From Paraburkholderia hospita (lineage in GTDB: Bacteria; Pseudomonadota; Gammaproteobacteria; Burkholderiales; Burkholderiaceae), in the NCBI RefSeq assembly GCF_002902965.1, contig NZ_CP026107.1, forward strand, positions 1,550,001 through 1,614,000: a stretch of DNA of 64,000 nt, read 5' to 3'. Position numbers and translations under genes: made by a program. Position 1 is the first letter of the stretch, and each line of letters opens with the position of its first letter. This document shows positions 27,895 to 36,320 of the stretch, piece by piece. The notes beneath the pieces are model-generated. The model worked only from the letters and a program-made list of their open reading frames with translations. It did no database searches and was not told where the DNA came from.

Positions 27895-28407
27895 TACTCT
27901 ATCTTCCTAAGGTTTTACGGGTATGGCCTTGAAATTAGAGATACTTAGAAAACATGGCGTCAATAAAAAAATAACTGACTGAGCCCAGGTTAAATTACCA
28001 AGCCAACGAACAATGTCGGATGGCAGTACCCCACCTTTTAACTCCCGACACACATCTGCCCGAACTCAAAATCGATGTGGCGTAGAACACTGTTATACGT
28101 CACCTATTGCAGCGGTTCCCATTTATATGTGCGGAAGGTCACAGATATGCCGATTTTTCGGTCCAGCGAGAGTACAAAATTGTAAACAAATATTGAACAG
28201 ATATTGAACAATCTAGGCGGGACAGGGGTTTCGAGACGATGGACTCCATCGAAGTGCTAAAGACCAGGAAATCGGCAAAAAAAACGAAAAATCAGTGGGT
28301 TATCGCGTGTTTTAGCGCTCAGGAACAAACGCAAAAACGTCCTATACCCTCCCAATAAAATCAATCAGTTACCAAGGGGTTTTGAACAGAACAAATGCAT
28401 CGCCAGA
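27895..28407. other. AT-rich region upstream of trypco operon
   Basis: About 500 bp of low GC with no credible gene on either strand. It must hold the promoter of the trypco-peptidase operon, which reads leftwards from 27894. Its right part abuts a DUF3604 remnant, so an island boundary probably lies here. Confidence 0.45.
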
Positions 28408-29130
28408 CTACGACTCGTAACGCCACGTCTCCAGCCGCGCGACGCAAACATCGTGTATCCGACGAACAATCGGCGACCGGCAATCCAGTCGCCAGCCATC
28501 GGTGAATAGCGCTACGAGTTCGTCCGCATCGCGGGGCGGCATCTTGACCTTGAACTACTTCGCGTCATAAGCGGTCCAGCGTGGTGTCGGAATTTCGATC
28601 ACCCGCGCATGGTAGAAGGCTCGCAAGCCGGCGTCGAAATCCTGACCACGCCAAACTGTGATGAGTTCTGGATCGCCGATCGAGTTGCTGTAGCTGGCGT
28701 TGGGCACCTCGACGGTGTTGCCGACAGCCAGCAGCTTACCGTCGGCACCAGGCGTTCGCTTGTCCGACCACACGACGTCGTAGACCTTCTCCTGCAATTC
28801 GCCCCGCCGGTCCAGCCAGCCCTTGACAACCTGGATGCGGTCGAGATTGGCGCCGATCGGATCGTTGAGTGGCGGGTTGCGCACGGCTGACGCTGTGAAA
28901 GAGACAAGGCAATTGCGGTCGCCATGACGGAAACCAGCGGTGCCTGTCGAATCTCCCGCCGGGATCGCCATGAACATGAACGTCGGGGCTACGTCGTTCG
29001 CCGGGGTCGGGCGCTGCCCGGGACGTAGTTGATTTGACACCCAGTGACCGATAAAAACCCCTCGGAACGGTGTGCGTGCCTTTGCTACACCTGGACCAAA
29101 GTAGCATATCAGCAGCACGCCACCAGTCAT
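28408..29130 (-). pseudogene. C-terminal remnant of a DUF3604 protein
   Basis: The part DPIGANLDRIQVVKGWLD, VYDVVWSDKRTPGADGK and FYHARVIEIPTPRWTAYDAK is the characteristic end of DUF3604 proteins (usually over 600 residues). A stop codon at 28555 interrupts the same frame, after which it continues FKVKMPPRDADELV to another stop at 28408. Only about a third of the gene survives and its 5' part is lost or scrambled (the sequence before APTFMFMAI fits poorly). It probably marks the right-hand boundary of the island. Confidence 0.82.
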
Positions 29131-29372
29131 AGACTAGGATATCAGGGAGCTTGTCGGTGGCTGCTGCCGCGCGCGGTGTGGCAGATGATTGGCTCCCCAT
29201 GTAGATGCCCACATCATTGCATCATTGCGAACTGGAATGCGATGTCCGGCAGTCACGCACGCAACATGCAGCCGGGAGGACTCCATCGTGAGGCTGTCCG
29301 GAGCACGGATACCATGCGTGCTGCTTCTTTACCGGCCCGCGGTGAAGCTTCAGCGTTTCAAAGGAGCCGTCC

Positions 29373-29963
29373 ATGTCGAACGCAAAATTTCTGGTCATCG
29401 CCGCCCTGGTGGCCGTGGCGCCTGCAGCATGGGCGCAGCAGGAAGCCAACGTGCAAATGTCGAAAGCGCCTGGCACGGCAACCATCAAGGGAACCACGAG
29501 GATGACTGCCACGGTTCAGGACATTGATCCCGCCACCAGGACCGTTTTACTAAAGAGCCCAAACGGCAAGGTCGTTGAGGTGCAGGTGGGGGACGAGGCA
29601 CGGAACTTTGACCAGCTCAAGGTCGGCGACGTCGTTACAGCCGTCTACCGGGAATCACTTACCCTGAACCTGAAGAAAGAAGGTGACGGCATAACTTCGG
29701 TCGAAGAGCATCCATCGATGGAGCGCGCGCCTGCTGGCGGCAAGCCCGGCGGCACCTTGGGCCGGGAAGTGAAAATCGTGGCCAACGTCGTCGCGGTCAA
29801 CCCAAAAAGCAGGACAGTCACGCTGAAAGGTCCCAAGGGCAACACACTAGACCTGAAAGTGGAGGACCCTGCACAGTTCGCTAACATCAAGAAGGGTGAT
29901 CAGGTGGAGGCCGTGTACACCGAAGCCCTCGCGATTTCCGTGGAGCCGGCTGTCAAGAAGTAG
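29373..29963 (+). CDS. Periplasmic protein with two repeated beta modules
   Basis: A 196-residue exported protein: signal peptide 1-22 (cleavage at AWA-QQE). Two homologous modules of about 55 residues follow, TATVQDIDPATRTVLLKSP ... DQLKVGDVVTAVYRESL and ANVVAVNPKSRTVTLKGP ... ANIKKGDQVEAVYTEAL, each resembling a small OB-like or DUF5666-like beta fold. The linker is Gly/Pro-rich. The start has an AAAGGAG site. It stands alone between the DUF3604 remnant and the convergent TetR gene. No catalytic residues are seen; ligand or metal binding is possible but not supported. Confidence 0.7.
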   Translation: MSNAKFLVIAALVAVAPAAWAQQEANVQMSKAPGTATIKGTTRMTATVQDIDPATRTVLLKSPNGKVVEVQVGDEARNFDQLKVGDVVTAVYRESLTLNLKKEGDGITSVEEHPSMERAPAGGKPGGTLGREVKIVANVVAVNPKSRTVTLKGPKGNTLDLKVEDPAQFANIKKGDQVEAVYTEALAISVEPAVKK

Positions 29964-30141
29964 ATGCGCCGCCCGGTCGCCTCAATGTGCGGCGGCCGGA
30001 ACGATTGGCAACTGAGGGTAAGCAGGCCAACTGGCTCGCCACCGTGCCCGGCAATCGCTACTTCGGCATCCTCAGGCTCTACTGCTCAAGTTTGGGCCCC
30101 GGAGCGGCAACGTTCAAGTATCTGCAATCGCAGCGCCCTTC

Positions 30142-30708
30142 TTACTCCCCGCCCCTCTCTCCGAGTTCAAGCAAAGCGTCCAGCGCCCGCTCAAAAGCGC
30201 CCGTGTCGCCCGTTGCCGCTTGCAGTATCAGTGTTCCCTGCAACCGCGCAATCCAGTCTTCCGCAAACATCCTGGCGCGCTTTGACGGCATGCCGCTTTC
30301 CTCGGCCAGTGAGGCAATCGCATCGATCCAGAGTTCGAATGCGGCACGCAAGCCGGCAGTTGCCTCCAACCTCACTGTGGAGGTTGCCAGTTGACCAAGC
30401 ACGCAATGCGCGCGTCCACCGGCATAGATCTGATTTAGCAAAGCCACGATCTTGCGCAGGCGCGCTTTCAGCGGCAAAGAACTTCTCGCCACCTTGGCGA
30501 TTTCGTTGTCGATTACGGCAGTGGCTCGATCAAGCACCGCCTCCGCCATCTGCAGCTTGCCGTCCGGAAAATGATGATAAAGGCTCGATTTGCCAAGGCC
30601 GGTTGCACGCGACAAGTCGCTGAGCGACGCCCCGTCGAAGCCGTGCTCCTGGAAGACTGCGAACAACCGTTCGACTATTTCATCCTTCGAAACCGTAGCG
30701 GCAGGCAT
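30142..30708 (-). CDS. TetR/AcrR family repressor of the hydrolase-fusion gene
   Basis: About 188 residues. The HTH spans roughly residues 5-50 (KDEIVERLFAVFQEHGFDGA, SLSDLSRATGLGKSSLYHHF, then PDGKLQMAEAVL), with recognition helix KSSLYHHF. The C-terminal ligand domain is of the common short TetR_C type (a YcdC/AcrR-like, ALCALWA-free group). The ATG at 30708 is taken because GGAG is six bases upstream; the ATG at 30711 is too close. It is divergent from the alpha/beta-hydrolase fusion at 30880, and two near-identical palindromes lie in the gap, one just upstream of this gene and one over the facing promoter, so autoregulation and repression of the hydrolase are likely. Confidence 0.88.
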   Translation of the reverse strand: MPAATVSKDEIVERLFAVFQEHGFDGASLSDLSRATGLGKSSLYHHFPDGKLQMAEAVLDRATAVIDNEIAKVARSSLPLKARLRKIVALLNQIYAGGRAHCVLGQLATSTVRLEATAGLRAAFELWIDAIASLAEESGMPSKRARMFAEDWIARLQGTLILQAATGDTGAFERALDALLELGERGGE

Positions 30709-30727
30709 CATACGCTCCAAAAAATAC

Positions 30728-30745
30728 GAACCGATCGTTCGGTTC
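30728..30745. promoter_or_regulatory. TetR operator 1
   Basis: GAACCGA-TCGT-TCGGTTC, an inverted repeat with seven-base arms, lies 20 bp upstream of the TetR start codon. Its core ACCGATCGTTCGGT is repeated exactly 82 bp away at operator 2. Confidence 0.82.
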
Positions 30746-30782
30746 AATTCATTGATTCGGAGTATAGCAGTCCAAGAAAAAT

Positions 30783-30828
30783 TTGACGAAACGCGATTCG
30801 CATCATATTGTACCGATCGTTCGGTTCA
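30783..30828 (+). promoter_or_regulatory. Hydrolase promoter with TetR operator 2
   Basis: TTGACG (30783-30788) and TATTGT (30806-30811) are 17 bp apart and could be -35 and -10 elements. The second copy of the palindrome, ACCGATCGTTCGGT, occupies 30812-30825, right at the expected start of transcription, a position where a bound TetR protein would block the polymerase. Confidence 0.72.
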
Positions 30829-30879
30829 GTCAATCTTGTGCCGCGCCCACCCGGATATCCCGCCAAACTGGAGGTTGTC

Positions 30880-32310
30880 ATGTCTGCTACGCCCACGTAT
30901 CAAACCGTCTCTGTTGCTGATCGTCGTACGGGTTCGACCATCGATGTGTTCTATCGCGATGCCGGACACAAGGACGCTCCTGTTGTCCTTTTGCTGCACG
31001 GCTTTCCGACCTCGAGCCACCAGTATCGCGGGCTCATCAGCCGGCTTGCCGACAAATACCGTGTGGTGGCCCCCGACCTGCCCGGCTTTGGTTTCTCCGG
31101 TGCACCTGAAGCCAACACCTTTGCCTACACCTTCGACCATCTGGCCGAAGTAGTCGAAAGCTTCACCGATACGATTGGGCTGAATCGCTACGCGCTTTAT
31201 GTGTTTGACTACGGCGCCCCCGTTGGCTTTCGACTGGCTGCGTCGCGGCCGGAGCGCGTGAGCGCGCTGATTTCACAGAACGGCAATGCCTACGAGGAAG
31301 GTCTCAGTGAGGGCTGGAATCCGATTCGCGCTTACTGGGAAGCGGCAACGGACGAGAACCGCAACAACCTCCGCGCGTTCCTGAAGTCCGAGACGACGTC
31401 GTTTCAGTACACGCACGGGGAGTCGGATACATCGCTGATCGCCCCCGAGTCGTACACGCTTGACCAGCATTTCCTCGATCGGCCGGGCAACGCCGACATT
31501 CAACTCGATCTGTTCGGCGACTACAAATCGAACGTAGCGGCGTATCCCCGCTTCCACGAATACTTCCGTACGCATCGTCCGCCGACGCTGGCTGTCTGGG
31601 GAAAGAACGATCCTTTCTTTCTGCCCGCTGGCGCTGAAGCCTTCCGCCGCGATCTTCCGGAAGCCGAAGTTCACTTCGTCGACGCGGGTCACTTCCCGCT
31701 AGAAACGCATCTCGACGAAGTCGCGGCAATCATCCGGGCATTTCTGGCCCGGACCGTGGATTCGGCGCAAGGCGCGGCGCTGTTCGGAGACCTCGGAGAA
31801 GCATCGGCACCTGCCGAGGCGAAAGAATTGCTCGACGGCATGCGTGGCGTGTTCGGCTTCGTGCCTAACCTGGGCTACGCGATTGCGGCCGAACCGTCGG
31901 TGCTTGGAGCCTATATCGCGATGCTCCAGTCGCTTGGGGCAAGTTCGCTCGACCCGGTCGCACAGCAAGTCGCAATGGTCTCCGCAAGCCGCGCAAACTC
32001 TGCGGATTACGGCATTGCCGTGCATGCAACGCTCGCAGCCAAACTGGGCGCATCGGCCGACGTCGTCCAGGCACTGCGGAACGGCGGCACGATTCAGGAT
32101 CCCAGGCTGGAAGCCGTGCGTCGCTTTGCTGCCGCAATCGCGACGAACCGGACGCAGGTATCGGACAGCGACGTCAATGCCCTGAAAGCCGCGGGATTCG
32201 ATCAACGCGCGATGGTGACCATAGCATTGGCTGCCGCCGCAAAGACACTCGTGAACACGGTTGCTCATCTGGCGCGGCCTGAAATCGACGACGCTTTCCG
32301 CGCCGACTAA
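30880..32310 (+). CDS. Alpha/beta hydrolase fused to an AhpD-like domain
   Basis: A 476-residue two-domain protein. Residues 1-290 form a haloalkane-dehalogenase-like alpha/beta hydrolase: LLLHGFPTSSHQYR holds the oxyanion loop, VFDYGAPVGF the nucleophile Asp (in place of Ser), and VDAGHFPLETH the catalytic His. Residues 310-476 match the carboxymuconolactone-decarboxylase/peroxidase-related fold (NLGYAIAAEPSVLGAYIAML). The redox CxxC of AhpD is absent: the equivalent RANSADYGIAVH has no Cys. The start at 30880 has GGAGG. The TetR gene opposite should repress it. Dehalogenase or epoxide-hydrolase-like chemistry on an unknown substrate is inferred; halogenated substrates are not proven. Confidence 0.85.
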   Translation: MSATPTYQTVSVADRRTGSTIDVFYRDAGHKDAPVVLLLHGFPTSSHQYRGLISRLADKYRVVAPDLPGFGFSGAPEANTFAYTFDHLAEVVESFTDTIGLNRYALYVFDYGAPVGFRLAASRPERVSALISQNGNAYEEGLSEGWNPIRAYWEAATDENRNNLRAFLKSETTSFQYTHGESDTSLIAPESYTLDQHFLDRPGNADIQLDLFGDYKSNVAAYPRFHEYFRTHRPPTLAVWGKNDPFFLPAGAEAFRRDLPEAEVHFVDAGHFPLETHLDEVAAIIRAFLARTVDSAQGAALFGDLGEASAPAEAKELLDGMRGVFGFVPNLGYAIAAEPSVLGAYIAMLQSLGASSLDPVAQQVAMVSASRANSADYGIAVHATLAAKLGASADVVQALRNGGTIQDPRLEAVRRFAAAIATNRTQVSDSDVNALKAAGFDQRAMVTIALAAAAKTLVNTVAHLARPEIDDAFRAD

Positions 32311-32331
32311 TCCGACAACAAAAAGCCTGAC

Positions 32332-32356
32332 GGGACGGTAGCGTAACTGCCGTCCC
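32332..32356 (+). terminator. Hairpin after the hydrolase fusion gene
   Basis: GGGACGG and CCGTCCC form a seven-base stem around an 11-base loop, 21 bp after the stop. No T-run follows, so it may be a weak or Rho-assisted terminator. Confidence 0.5.
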
Positions 32357-32470
32357 GCGATTGCCCATCGCGATGCATCGCGAGCAGCATGGACACGACA
32401 TTGACCAGCGCCTGCCCGATTCGACCGACGGTGATACACGCTAGCCAGCGCGCTCCAACTTCTGACGTTG

Positions 32471-33469
32471 CTACTCGTCCCGCACGCCCCGCCTGTCGGT
32501 CGCACTCGATCTGCGTCGAAAAGCGGTCGGATCCATGTCGTGCATTGCGTGAAACGCCTGAGAGAAGTTACTTCGGCTCGAAAAGCCGACCATTCTTGCG
32601 ACCTCGGCGACGGGAACATCAGTCGTCGCCAACAATTCCGCAGCCTTGCGCAGCCGCACGACTTTCAACATGGCCATCGGCGGTTGCCCGAACGCCTTCA
32701 TGAACTGGGCAGCAAATGCCGAACGGCTCATTCCGGCGATATCGGCTAGCCGTTCCACTGACAACGGCGATGCCAGGCGCTCGAAGATCGCTTCAAGTGC
32801 CCCTGCGAGTCGTTTGTCGGCAAAGCCCGCGGCCCAAGGAAGGTCGGCGCCGCCATTATCGATTTGCCGCCGCATTACCATGATCAGACACTGCTTGAGC
32901 AATGCTTCGACCAATGCGCGCGAACCCAGCCCCGGACGAGCGCATTCCGCGAGCAGCAATACGAATTGATCCTTTAAGCCTGACTGCGTGTCGAACTGTG
33001 CGATCAGCGGCCGGCGCATCGTCCTGAACGGGTCGCCGCCATAGTTGGTATCCAGCTTGACTTCGCCGCACGCCGTCGCGATGCCTGCTTTGCCTCCACC
33101 GACCAGGATCGTCGGGATCGTTTCCCGCGAAGGCCATTCACAAAGACGCCCGTGATTCGTCTCACCGACGGGCGACGTACTGTCGCTTTCGATCCGGTAG
33201 CCGATTCCCGGCGGCAACAGCACGAAGCTGTGCGGAATCAAAGCCACGTGCTCGCCGTCTTGCGTCACCAACGCACCACGCCCTTCCATGCAGTAGTGAA
33301 GACTGGCCGTCGCGCAAGCGTCGAAGCGGGCACTCCAGCCATCGCGTATATCGCAAAGCGTGAAATTAGCCACGCCAATGTCGAGCGCTGCCAGAAAGCG
33401 TTCGAGAACTGGAAGCCCGAAGAGGAGATGGTTAGCCATGGACGAATTCGAACCAAGTCGAGACCACAT
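32471..33469 (-). CDS. AraC-family regulator with cupin-like sensor domain
   Basis: A 332-residue protein. The N-terminal part (residues 25-200) is the AraC_binding/cupin_6 type sensor with SLHYCMEGRGALV and IPHSFVLLPPGIGYRIES. The C-terminal two-HTH domain spans about 230-325 (SVERLADIAGMSRSAFAAQF, PPMAMLKVVRLRKAAELL, VAEVARMVGFSSRSNFSQAF). The ATG at 33469 gives the longest product; the ATG at 33439 gives MANHLLFGL and is equally plausible since neither has a clear ribosome binding site. It is divergent from the AhpD-like gene at 33525 with a short gap of about 55 bp, which probably holds both promoters. Confidence 0.88.
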   Translation of the reverse strand: MWSRLGSNSSMANHLLFGLPVLERFLAALDIGVANFTLCDIRDGWSARFDACATASLHYCMEGRGALVTQDGEHVALIPHSFVLLPPGIGYRIESDSTSPVGETNHGRLCEWPSRETIPTILVGGGKAGIATACGEVKLDTNYGGDPFRTMRRPLIAQFDTQSGLKDQFVLLLAECARPGLGSRALVEALLKQCLIMVMRRQIDNGGADLPWAAGFADKRLAGALEAIFERLASPLSVERLADIAGMSRSAFAAQFMKAFGQPPMAMLKVVRLRKAAELLATTDVPVAEVARMVGFSSRSNFSQAFHAMHDMDPTAFRRRSSATDRRGVRDE

Positions 33470-33524
33470 GGAACATGGACTTCTCTACTATTTGCCTGTA
33501 GACCTTTGATAACTGGAGAAAAGC

Positions 33525-33830
33525 ATGTTCGACATGAAACATCTTACACGACTGAAGAAGCTGGACGAAAACGCACCGGAAGCCATGAAAAGTTTTTGGG
33601 CATTTGAAAAACAGGTCTTTGAGGACGGCGCTTTGAGCGCGCAACAGAAGCAGCTCATTGCGGTTGCCGTCGCGTTGACGACGCAATGCCCCTACTGCAT
33701 TGAACTGCACACTAAAGCTGCTCGCGACGCCGGCGCTAACGATGCTCAGCTGGCCGAAGCTACGCTTGTAGCTGCGGCCATCCGTGCGGGCGGTGCCGTG
33801 ACCCACGCTTCGCATCTCTTCAAAAACTAA
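33525..33830 (+). CDS. AhpD/carboxymuconolactone-decarboxylase-family protein
   Basis: A 101-residue single-domain AhpD-like protein with the redox pair in TTQCPYCIELHTKAA (Cys-x-x-Cys near residues 55-58) and the following His. Such proteins are peroxiredoxin-like alkylhydroperoxidases. The start at 33525 is preceded by a GGAGAA-type site. The AraC gene next to it is the likely regulator. It is a compact relative of the AhpD-like domain that lost its cysteines in the hydrolase fusion 1.3 kb upstream, and the proximity suggests these genes belong to one stress or detoxification module. Confidence 0.9.
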   Translation: MFDMKHLTRLKKLDENAPEAMKSFWAFEKQVFEDGALSAQQKQLIAVAVALTTQCPYCIELHTKAARDAGANDAQLAEATLVAAAIRAGGAVTHASHLFKN

Positions 33831-33838
33831 GCCCGTAC

Positions 33839-33864
33839 GAGAGTCCGGTCTGGACCGGACTCTC
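33839..33864. terminator. 12-bp hairpin after AhpD-like gene
   Basis: GAGAGTCCGGTC and GACCGGACTCTC form a perfect 12-bp stem around TG, nine bases past the stop. There is no T-run. It could stabilise the 3' end or act bidirectionally. Confidence 0.55.
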
Positions 33865-33899
33865 GACCTCTACGGATAGACGAACACGCGTGACCGACT

Positions 33900-34130
33900 C
33901 CAACGACGTTCGAACCCGGACCTGGTTCAACGCGGCTGAAGCGGTATGAGTCGATGCGCGTATTCGGTCCCGACACGGCGGTGAACCGTTGCGACACGAC
34001 GCGCGCAAGATGACGTGCGATCGCATGGCTGAACGTCGTCACTTCGTCCCAGCTGCGCTTTCCGGAAAGCAGGACAACGATATGGACTTTCCCGCCGCTC
34101 GTCTTGCAGAACGATGCAGCACGGAATCTG
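33900..34130 (-). pseudogene. ligD: Fragment of LigD polymerase domain
   Basis: On the minus strand a frame reads KTSGGKVHIVVLLSG, SWDEVTTFSHAIARHLARVV and SQRFTAVSGP, which tracks the primase-polymerase domain of the NHEJ ligase LigD (KTSGGKGxHVVVPL ... HAxAxxLA ... RF). A further piece (SRVEPGPGSNVVGV) loosely matches the next segment. It has no start, no ligase or nuclease domain, and is broken on both sides, so only a scrap of about 200 bp remains. The rest of 33865-34334 shows no gene. Confidence 0.6.
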
Positions 34131-34334
34131 CGCCCCGCGACTTCGCGTTTGTTGAGTCTTCGCTATATGTGCGGCCGTGATTTGACGTTCGGCTTGCTGC
34201 AATCGACAAGCGGCGTCCCGCGCCGAGCTTGGTTTCGTCAATTCCTGGTGCTTACGCGTTTTGACACGCTCTGGGACGTTCCCAGAAAAATCGCCAGCCA
34301 CTCAGGTTAGCGGCGCATAGGCGCGAGTTTTTGC

Positions 34335-35177
34335 TCATTTCGCAGGCGTCGCCGAGAGCGCTTCGAGCCCGCTCCTCGAAATCGCAGACGCCGCGTCCGG
34401 CGACGACAGATAATGGATCAGCGCCTCTGCGCCGACCGGATTTTTCGCATTGGTGGCGATTCCCCCGGAGAACACCGTGTACCTCTGCACTTCTACGGGC
34501 AAACTGCCGACCACCGTCACCCGTTTCACCGATAACAGTTCGACGACCTCCTGAATTCCGATCTCAGCTTCTCCATTCGCAACGGCATCGGCGACCTGCG
34601 CGACCGGAAGCATGCGGCTCTTGCTCTCCATCGGCCCCGCGATGCCGAGACGCCGAAACAGTTCGCCGCCGACATAGACGCCGCTCGGGCTGTCCGGATA
34701 GACGATCGACTTCGCTGCGAGCAGCGCTCGCCGCAATGCGTCGGCCGAGCTGATATCCGGCTTGGGCGTCCCCTCGCGAACCACCATGCCGATTGCTGAG
34801 CGTGCGAAGTCCACCTTGCTGTCAGGCAAGACCTTGCCGGCATTGATCTGTTCGTCGAGTACATAGCCAACCACGATCAGCACGTCGGCCCACTCGCCGC
34901 GCGTAAGCCTCACAGGGATCGCATTTGCGGCCGTACCCACCGCGGGCCCCCAGACAGTGATTAGCTTACGGCCGGAGTCCTCCTCGAATTGCGGGCCCAG
35001 TTCGCGATAGGCCGATGCAAATCCGCCCGAGATCATCACCTTGACTTCGTCTGCCAATGCGATGCCGCTACCCAGTAACGCGCCCACTACGCAGAATGCA
35101 AGTGCGCGAATCCTCAGCTTGCGCTTGGCCACGGCCCCGCCCCAATCTCGATCGGATGACCCCGTCCGGACATGCAT
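34335..35177 (-). CDS. Periplasmic substrate-binding protein (ModA/PBP-II-like)
   Basis: A 280-residue exported binding protein. A charged N-terminus is followed by the signal hydrophobic core LAFCVVGALLGSGIALA, cleaved near residue 42. The mature part begins VKVMISGGFASAYRELGPQF, typical of the molybdate-type (SBP_bac_11) family, with GIQEVVELL and a SPDAASAISRSGLEAL tail. Related solitary proteins of this class are common in Burkholderia. The GTG at 35132 (VAKRKLRIR) could also be the true start. No ABC permease or ATPase is nearby, so the ligand and role are unknown. Confidence 0.85.
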   Translation of the reverse strand: MHVRTGSSDRDWGGAVAKRKLRIRALAFCVVGALLGSGIALADEVKVMISGGFASAYRELGPQFEEDSGRKLITVWGPAVGTAANAIPVRLTRGEWADVLIVVGYVLDEQINAGKVLPDSKVDFARSAIGMVVREGTPKPDISSADALRRALLAAKSIVYPDSPSGVYVGGELFRRLGIAGPMESKSRMLPVAQVADAVANGEAEIGIQEVVELLSVKRVTVVGSLPVEVQRYTVFSGGIATNAKNPVGAEALIHYLSSPDAASAISRSGLEALSATPAK

Positions 35178-35621
35178 CGTGTCCGGATGCCAATCATCAT
35201 GTTAGCCGGCATCGCGGCAGCGGGCCTGCTTTGTCACGGCCACCGCTTTCCAGCAGCCGTTTTCAGCTGCGCTGTGCACTGGTATTTCCAGTTTCAGCCA
35301 CGCCTTCGCGACCTCGAAGCGTTGCTGTTCGAGCGCGGGGTCGTCGTCAGCTTGAATCGATTCGACGCTGGTGCGACAAATTCGGCGCGGGCTTTGCGCG
35401 TCGAGGTCGGCCCCAGCAATACTACGTCGCGAACAATTTAACGTGACAGTGCCTGTTGAACGGCTCGCTGTGAACAATAATCGTATGCGTGTTACAGGCG
35501 ATACGGTTGGTCGCGCGACTTTGTGCGTAACATGAACTTCCGTGCGCGTAACATGGTGCAGGCCCGCGAATGACGGGAGCCTGACTGCAGCGCCGGGATT
35601 GACGCCATCGAGTGTTTCATC
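35178..35621. other. Intergenic region before the yfi operon
   Basis: No gene was found on either strand in 444 bp. It should contain the promoters of the divergent binding-protein gene and of the yfiRNB operon. Confidence 0.4.
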
Positions 35622-36320
35622 ATGCATACCAGGGTGCGCGCGACGTCTGCCTTTCGTGCGGCGGCGACCACGCCAAGGGGCGCGGCGATGGTCGCTGCGC
35701 AGCCAACGTCCGGTTGGCGTGGCTGGGCCGTCTCGCCGTGCAATGCCTTGCTCGCAGTGGCCTGCGCGCTGAGCGCGGCACCGGCCGCGCTCGCCGAGAC
35801 ACCCGCCAATGCGGCCGGTCCAGCGGGCGCCGCGCCCGCCGTCAACAGCGCGAGCCAGCCCGAACCCGCCATTTCACCGAGCGACGCCGCCGTACGCCAG
35901 GTCGTGCTAGGCATTGTGAGCTTCACGCACTGGCCGACGCCGCCAACCCGCCTGCGCATGTGCGTGACGGGCCGCCCCGACTACGCCCACGGTCTGGTCG
36001 ACACGCTGCAGGTCGGCTCGACGCCGCTCGACGTGCAGCGCATCGGCTTTGGTGACCCCGCCATCGGCGCACGCTGCGACGTCGTCTATTTCGGCTATCT
36101 GAGCGACGATGAGAGAGAGCAGATCAGAGCCGCCGTGGTGGGCCACCCGGTGCTGACCATCTCGGAACACAACCCGTCCTGCACCGTCGGCAGCATGTTC
36201 TGCCTCAATGTCGATGGCGAACGCGTCACCTTCGAGATCAATCTCGACGCCGTGGCGCGCAGCGGCGTGCGGGTTCACCCGAATGTGCTCGGGCTCGCCC
36301 GGCCGGCGCTGACGCCATGA
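35622..36320 (+). CDS. yfiR: YfiR-type periplasmic repressor of diguanylate cyclase
   Basis: A 232-residue secreted protein with a hydrophobic signal region LLAVACALSAAPAALA (about residues 43-58) and a long Ala/Pro linker. The mature domain matches YfiR/DUF4154: VRQVVLGIVSFTHWP near residue 90, RMCVTGRPDYAHGL, GARCDVVYFGYLS, and the redox-sensitive region SCTVGSMFCLNVDG with the paired cysteines. YfiR binds the sensor part of YfiN in the periplasm and switches it off. A second possible start is the ATG at 35688. Its TGA overlaps the ATG of yfiN by four bases, so the two are coupled. Confidence 0.88.
   Translation: MHTRVRATSAFRAAATTPRGAAMVAAQPTSGWRGWAVSPCNALLAVACALSAAPAALAETPANAAGPAGAAPAVNSASQPEPAISPSDAAVRQVVLGIVSFTHWPTPPTRLRMCVTGRPDYAHGLVDTLQVGSTPLDVQRIGFGDPAIGARCDVVYFGYLSDDEREQIRAAVVGHPVLTISEHNPSCTVGSMFCLNVDGERVTFEINLDAVARSGVRVHPNVLGLARPALTP

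Noticed and set aside
19759..28407. tRNA gene as island attachment site
   Set aside because: No cloverleaf or CCA-like end with TTCGANTC arm was recognised near either end of the island.
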